Shown: one piece after another, positions 29,367 through 35,272 of the stretch | Layout: each line of letters opens with the position of its first letter | How positions within the stretch are numbered: position 1 is the stretch's first letter | NCBI RefSeq assembly: GCF_012567955.1 | Contig: NZ_CP046186.1 | Coordinates: forward strand, 315,277 to 350,548 | Reading direction: 5' to 3' | Source: Enterobacteriaceae endosymbiont of Donacia bicoloricornis | Lineage (GTDB): Bacteria; Pseudomonadota; Gammaproteobacteria; Enterobacterales; Enterobacteriaceae | DNA: 35,272 nucleotides | The notes under the pieces: model-generated | What the model was told of the DNA's origin: nothing | Seen by the model: only the letters and a program-made list of their open reading frames with translations | The model's database searches: none | Program-made: the position numbers and the translations under genes

Positions 29367-30041
29367 ATGAAAAATAAATTAATTGCTGCATCTATTTTAT
29401 CTGCAAATTTTGCATGTTTAGGTAAAGAAATTAATGATGTTTTAGAAGCTGGAGTTGATAAAATACATTTTGATGTTATGGATAATCATTATGTACCTAA
29501 TTTAACAGTTGGCCCATTAGTTTTAAAATCTTTAAGAAAAAATAATATTAAGTGTGAAATTGATATTCATTTGATGACAAAAAAAATAGACAATTTAATA
29601 ATTAATTTTGCAAAATTAGGTGCTAATAGCATTATTATTCATCCAGAAAGTTCAAAACATCTAGATAGAAGTATTTCATTAATAAAAAATTATGGTTGTA
29701 AAGCAGGATTAGCTTTAAATCCATCTACTTCTTTAAATTATTTAGATTATTTAATTCATAAATTAGATTTAATACTAGTTATGTCTGTTAATCCTGGTTT
29801 TGAAGGACAAAAATTTTTAAATTATATTTATAAAAAAATTATCCAAATTAGAAAAATTATTAATAAAAAAAAGAAAAAGATTTTATTAGAAGTAGATGGA
29901 GGGATTAATATAGATAATATAACAAATATAGCTGTTTCTGGGGCAGATGTATTTATAATTGGTTCTACTTTATTTAAAAGTAAACTATCATATAGTAAAA
30001 TTATAAAAGATATTAGATTAAAATTAAGTAAAATATATTAA
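29367..30041 (+). CDS. rpe: Ribulose-phosphate 3-epimerase
   Basis: Interconverts ribulose 5-phosphate and xylulose 5-phosphate in the pentose phosphate pathway, feeding erythrose 4-phosphate to the shikimate route encoded next door. It has 224 residues (225 in E. coli), a TIM barrel. The metal ligands are H34 and D36 (in IHFDVMDNHYVPNLT), H68 (in DIHLM) and D177 (in EVDGGI). The phosphate-binding segments VNPGFEGQKF and ADVFIIGSTLF are present. No Shine-Dalgarno sequence is visible. dam and damX upstream and gph downstream, present in the E. coli operon, are missing. Confidence 0.97.
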   Translation: MKNKLIAASILSANFACLGKEINDVLEAGVDKIHFDVMDNHYVPNLTVGPLVLKSLRKNNIKCEIDIHLMTKKIDNLIINFAKLGANSIIIHPESSKHLDRSISLIKNYGCKAGLALNPSTSLNYLDYLIHKLDLILVMSVNPGFEGQKFLNYIYKKIIQIRKIINKKKKKILLEVDGGINIDNITNIAVSGADVFIIGSTLFKSKLSYSKIIKDIRLKLSKIY

Positions 30042-30054
30042 AATATAAAAAATT

Positions 30055-31047
30055 ATGAAAAAAATAATATTTAGTGGTATACAACCAACAGGATTATTAA
30101 CTATTGGTAATTATATTGGGGCTTTAAGTCAATGGAAAGAATTACAAAAAAAATATTTTTGTATTTATTGCATAGCTGATTTACATTCTTTAACCATATA
30201 TCAAAAAAAAGAAATTTTAAATAAAAATATATTAGATATTTTAGCTATATTTTTAGCTTGTGGAATTGATCCAGAAAATAATATTCTTTTTGTACAATCT
30301 CATGTTCCTCAACATGTTCAATTAAATTGGATTTTGAATTGTTTTACTAATTTTGGAGAAATAAAAAGAATGACACAGTTTAAACAAAAAATGTCTTTTC
30401 ATAAAAATATTAATATTGGTTTATTCAATTATCCAATATTAATGGCAGCAGATATTTTATTATATCGAACAAATAAAGTCCCAGTAGGAAAAGATCAAAT
30501 TCAACATATTGAATTAACTAGAAATATTGCATACAGATTTAATCATATTTATGGAAATATATTTACTATTCCTAAAAAAATACTTAACCATAACAATGGT
30601 TCATGTATTATGTCATTAACTAATCCTCAAAAAAAAATGTCTAAATCTGATTCTAATAAGAATAGTATTATTAATTTATTTGATAATGATGATATAGTTA
30701 AACAAAAAATTAAAAATGCAATTACTGATTCCGATAATCCTCCTAGTATAAAATATGATTTAAAAAATAAACCAGGTATTTCAAATTTATTAGCTATATT
30801 AGCAAATATGACTAATTGTTCTATAGAACAATTAGAACAAAATTTTAAAAACAAAAATTATAATAATTTAAAAGAATCAACTATTAATCATTTATGTTTA
30901 TTTTTGAATAAACTAAGAAAAAAATATTTTTTTTATAGAAAAGATGAAAAATATCTAAAATATATTATGATGAACGGTTCAAAAAGAGCAAAAAAACATG
31001 CGAATATTATTTTAAATAAAGTATATAATATTATTGGTTTAATTTAA
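30055..31047 (+). CDS. trpS: Tryptophanyl-tRNA synthetase
   Basis: Class Ic synthetase that charges tRNA-Trp. It has 330 residues (334 in E. coli). The HIGH-type motif is TIGN (residues 16-19, in PTGLLTIGNYIGAL), and the KMSKS loop is KKMSKSDSN. Other family segments are YCIADLHSLT, ILNCFTNFGEIKRMTQFK and ADILLYRTNKVPVGKDQIQHIELTR. The C-terminal quarter is diverged and Lys/Asn-rich. It begins 13 bp after rpe with no visible Shine-Dalgarno sequence, so translation probably depends on the upstream message. It ends 33 bp from the convergent crp. Confidence 0.97.
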   Translation: MKKIIFSGIQPTGLLTIGNYIGALSQWKELQKKYFCIYCIADLHSLTIYQKKEILNKNILDILAIFLACGIDPENNILFVQSHVPQHVQLNWILNCFTNFGEIKRMTQFKQKMSFHKNINIGLFNYPILMAADILLYRTNKVPVGKDQIQHIELTRNIAYRFNHIYGNIFTIPKKILNHNNGSCIMSLTNPQKKMSKSDSNKNSIINLFDNDDIVKQKIKNAITDSDNPPSIKYDLKNKPGISNLLAILANMTNCSIEQLEQNFKNKNYNNLKESTINHLCLFLNKLRKKYFFYRKDEKYLKYIMMNGSKRAKKHANIILNKVYNIIGLI

Positions 31048-31052
31048 ATTTT

Positions 31053-31074
31053 TTTCTTCCCATGAAAAAAGAAA
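31053..31074. terminator. Small inverted repeat between convergent trpS and crp
   Basis: TTTCTT and AAGAAA flank a 10-nt loop in the 33-bp space between the two stop codons, with a T run on one side and an A run on the other. It could serve as a weak bidirectional terminator. The stem is short and almost free of G/C. Confidence 0.3.
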
Positions 31075-31080
31075 TATAAT

Positions 31081-31710
31081 TTATCTGGTTCCAAAAATAA
31101 CAATTGTTTTACCACGAGCATAAATTAAATTACGTTTTTTTAGTATTTTAAGAGTGCGCCCGACTGTTTCTCTAGAACAACCAACTATTTTACCTATTTC
31201 TTGTCTAGTTATTTTTATTTGCATACCATCTGGATGAGTTATTGCTTCTGGAGATTTAGCTAAATTTAATAATGTTTTTGAAATTCGATGAGTAACATCT
31301 AAAAAAGCTAAATTATCTATTTTTTGATATGTCATTTGTAACTTATTAGAAAGTTGTTCAGAAAGTTTCATAACAATATTATTATTAATTTTAATTAAAT
31401 TAAAAAAATTTTTATATGAAATTTTTGCTAATTCACATTCTGTTTTTAATTTTACTAATGTAATTTCTTTATAATTATGATTAAAAATCCCCATTTCACC
31501 TATAAAATTACCTGTACTTAAATAAGTAAGTATAATCTCTTTACCATTTCTATTTTTAATAGAAACAACAATAACTCCTTTTAATATGTAAAAAAGATCA
31601 TTAGAAATACTTCCTTGTTTAATTAAAATCATTTTTGCTGGATATTTATTAATATGACAATAAGAAAGAAACCATTCTAAAGTAGAATCTTTTTGTAACT
31701 TAAGAAACAT
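31081..31710 (-). CDS. crp: CRP/FNR-family regulator, CRP orthologue with altered cAMP pocket
   Basis: Global transcription regulator; in E. coli the cAMP-bound dimer binds DNA and recruits RNA polymerase. The 209 residues are collinear with E. coli CRP, so residue numbers coincide. The cyclic-nucleotide domain (about 1-130) keeps G71, E72 and T127. It lacks R82 (now E), S83 (now I) and S128 (now Y), all cAMP contacts in E. coli. Positions 53, 62, 141 and 144, where E. coli crp* mutants arise, are N, T, H and S. The hinge and helix-turn-helix (about 138-209) are conserved, including R180, E181 and R185 in CSRETVGR. Activating region 1 (AITHPDGMQ) is intact. Activating regions 2 and 3 are partly lost. 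An AGAAGGA ribosome site is present. It lies behind the thrT tRNA and may be co-transcribed with the rRNA-tRNA set. Confidence 0.95.
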   Translation of the reverse strand: MFLKLQKDSTLEWFLSYCHINKYPAKMILIKQGSISNDLFYILKGVIVVSIKNRNGKEIILTYLSTGNFIGEMGIFNHNYKEITLVKLKTECELAKISYKNFFNLIKINNNIVMKLSEQLSNKLQMTYQKIDNLAFLDVTHRISKTLLNLAKSPEAITHPDGMQIKITRQEIGKIVGCSRETVGRTLKILKKRNLIYARGKTIVIFGTR

Positions 31711-31769
31711 TAGTAATTATCCTTCTATTATCTATTTTTCAATAAAAAAATTATAAATATTAATTAGTA

Positions 31770-31843
31770 TGCTGATACCCAGAATTGAACTGGGGACCTC
31801 ATCCATACCAAGGATGTGCTCTAACCATCTAAGCTATATCAGC
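31770..31843 (-). tRNA. thrT: tRNA-Thr, anticodon GGT
   Basis: Cloverleaf with acceptor arms GCTGATA / TATCAGC, a T-arm containing GTTCAATTC, and anticodon stem CATCC / GGATG around TTGGTAT. This gives anticodon GGT, which reads ACC and ACU. The sequence closely follows E. coli thrT. CCA is not encoded. It is the last tRNA of the cluster in transcription order. Confidence 0.95.
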
Positions 31844-31910
31844 TAAATTATATAATTATTTTTATTAATAAAAACTATATTATAACATAATGTATTATAA
31901 AATTTATTTT

Positions 31911-31981
31911 AGCAGACAACGGGAATCGAACCCGTATTATTAGCTTGGAAGGCTAAAGTAATACCATTATACGATGTCTGC
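31911..31981 (-). tRNA. glyT: tRNA-Gly, anticodon TCC
   Basis: Acceptor arms GCAGACA / TGTCTGC, anticodon stem TTAGC / GCTAA around CTTCCAA, anticodon TCC (reads GGA and GGG). The T-arm is CGGGTTCGATTCCCG. It matches E. coli glyT except for a D-loop one base shorter. CCA is not encoded. Confidence 0.95.
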
Positions 31982-32008
31982 TATAAATGTATTTAATAAA
32001 ATAAATCA

Positions 32009-32090
32009 TGGTGGGAGAAGGATTCGAACCTTCGAAGTCTATGACGACAGATTTACAGTCTGTTCCCGTTAACCACTTGGGTATCCCACC
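32009..32090 (-). tRNA. tyrU: tRNA-Tyr, anticodon GTA
   Basis: Class II tRNA with a long variable arm (82 nt). The acceptor arms are GGTGGGA / TCCCACC and the anticodon stem is CAGA / TCTG around CTGTAAA, giving GTA. The T-arm is AAGGTTCGAATCCTT. It is very close to E. coli tyrU. CCA is not encoded. Confidence 0.95.
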
Positions 32091-32120
32091 TGTTATTTAA
32101 ATTAAAATAAAAAATATAAA

Positions 32121-32193
<73 letters not shown>

Positions 32194-32240
32194 ATATATG
32201 TTTATTTAAAAAATAAAACATAAAATTTGAAATAAAAATT

Positions 32241-32362
32241 ATTCCTGGTATTTACCTACTCTTACATGAGGTTAAACCTCACACTACCATCGGCACAACA
32301 ACGTTTCACTTCTGAGTTCGGAATGGATTCAGGTGGTACCATTGCGTTATTTATACCAGGAA
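32241..32362 (-). rRNA. rrf: 5S ribosomal RNA
   Basis: About 120 nt. The terminal arms CCTGGTAT / ATACCAGG, the segment CCGAACTCAGAAGTGAAACG and the TGCCGATGGTAGTGTGAGG region are typical of enterobacterial 5S rRNA. The ends are set by comparison with E. coli and may be off by one or two bases. It lies 71 bp downstream of 23S rRNA. Confidence 0.95.
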
Positions 32363-32433
32363 ATATTTTATATTAAACTATAAAATAATTAATTAATCAA
32401 TTAATAATTAAATTTAAACGATTCTGGTGTTGT

Positions 32434-35272
<2,839 letters not shown>

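Overview
The window is a strongly AT-rich stretch (about 20-25% G+C by eye outside the RNA genes) from the chromosome of a genome-reduced gammaproteobacterium. Almost every protein aligns end to end with its Escherichia coli counterpart, and the gene order keeps pieces of Enterobacterales synteny. The intergenic spaces are short and many neighbours present in E. coli are missing. There is no insertion sequence, phage gene or CRISPR array. This is what an obligate, long-term insect nutritional endosymbiont of the Buchnera/Wigglesworthia/Blochmannia type looks like. The genus cannot be fixed from the sequence alone.

Layout, left to right. (1) 1-2425, minus: ftsH (3' end cut by the window edge) and rlmE. 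(2) 2574-19786, minus: one long co-directional block. In transcription order it reads tusD-tusC-tusB-rpsL-rpsG-fusA-tuf-secE-nusG-rplK-rplA-rplJ-rplL-rpoB-rpoC. It joins the E. coli str operon to the secE/L11/beta operons through a single tuf gene. (3) 19911-22812, minus: fkpA, asd, ung. (4) 22957-31047, plus: rpsF-rpsR-rplI, the 4.5S SRP RNA, dnaX, htpG, then aroK-aroB-rpe-trpS. (5) 31081-35272, minus: crp, a four-tRNA cluster, 5S rRNA and nearly all of 23S rRNA (5' end cut). In transcription order the tRNAs are Thr-TGT, Tyr-GTA, Gly-TCC, Thr-GGT, as in E. coli thrU-tyrU-glyT-thrT.

Functions. Most of the window builds the transcription and translation machinery: RNA polymerase beta and beta', ten ribosomal proteins, EF-Tu, EF-G, NusG, rRNA, tRNAs and the TrpRS charging enzyme. 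RNA modification is represented by RlmE and TusBCD. Protein quality control and secretion are represented by FtsH, HtpG, FkpA, SecE and 4.5S RNA. The metabolic genes serve shikimate/aromatic synthesis (aroK, aroB), the aspartate family and diaminopimelate (asd), and the pentose phosphate pathway (rpe). DNA maintenance is reduced to ung and a short dnaX that encodes only a gamma-like clamp loader.

The most notable observation is the CRP homologue. Its DNA-reading helix and activating region 1 are intact. Three cAMP contacts (R82, S83, S128 in E. coli numbering) are gone, and several positions known from cAMP-independent crp* mutants are also changed. This suggests a regulator that may work without cAMP. 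Other points of interest are the tuf-mediated operon fusion, an altered uracil-DNA glycosylase water-activating motif, strong intergenic hairpins, a structured rplJ leader, and long poly-A tracts inside genes.
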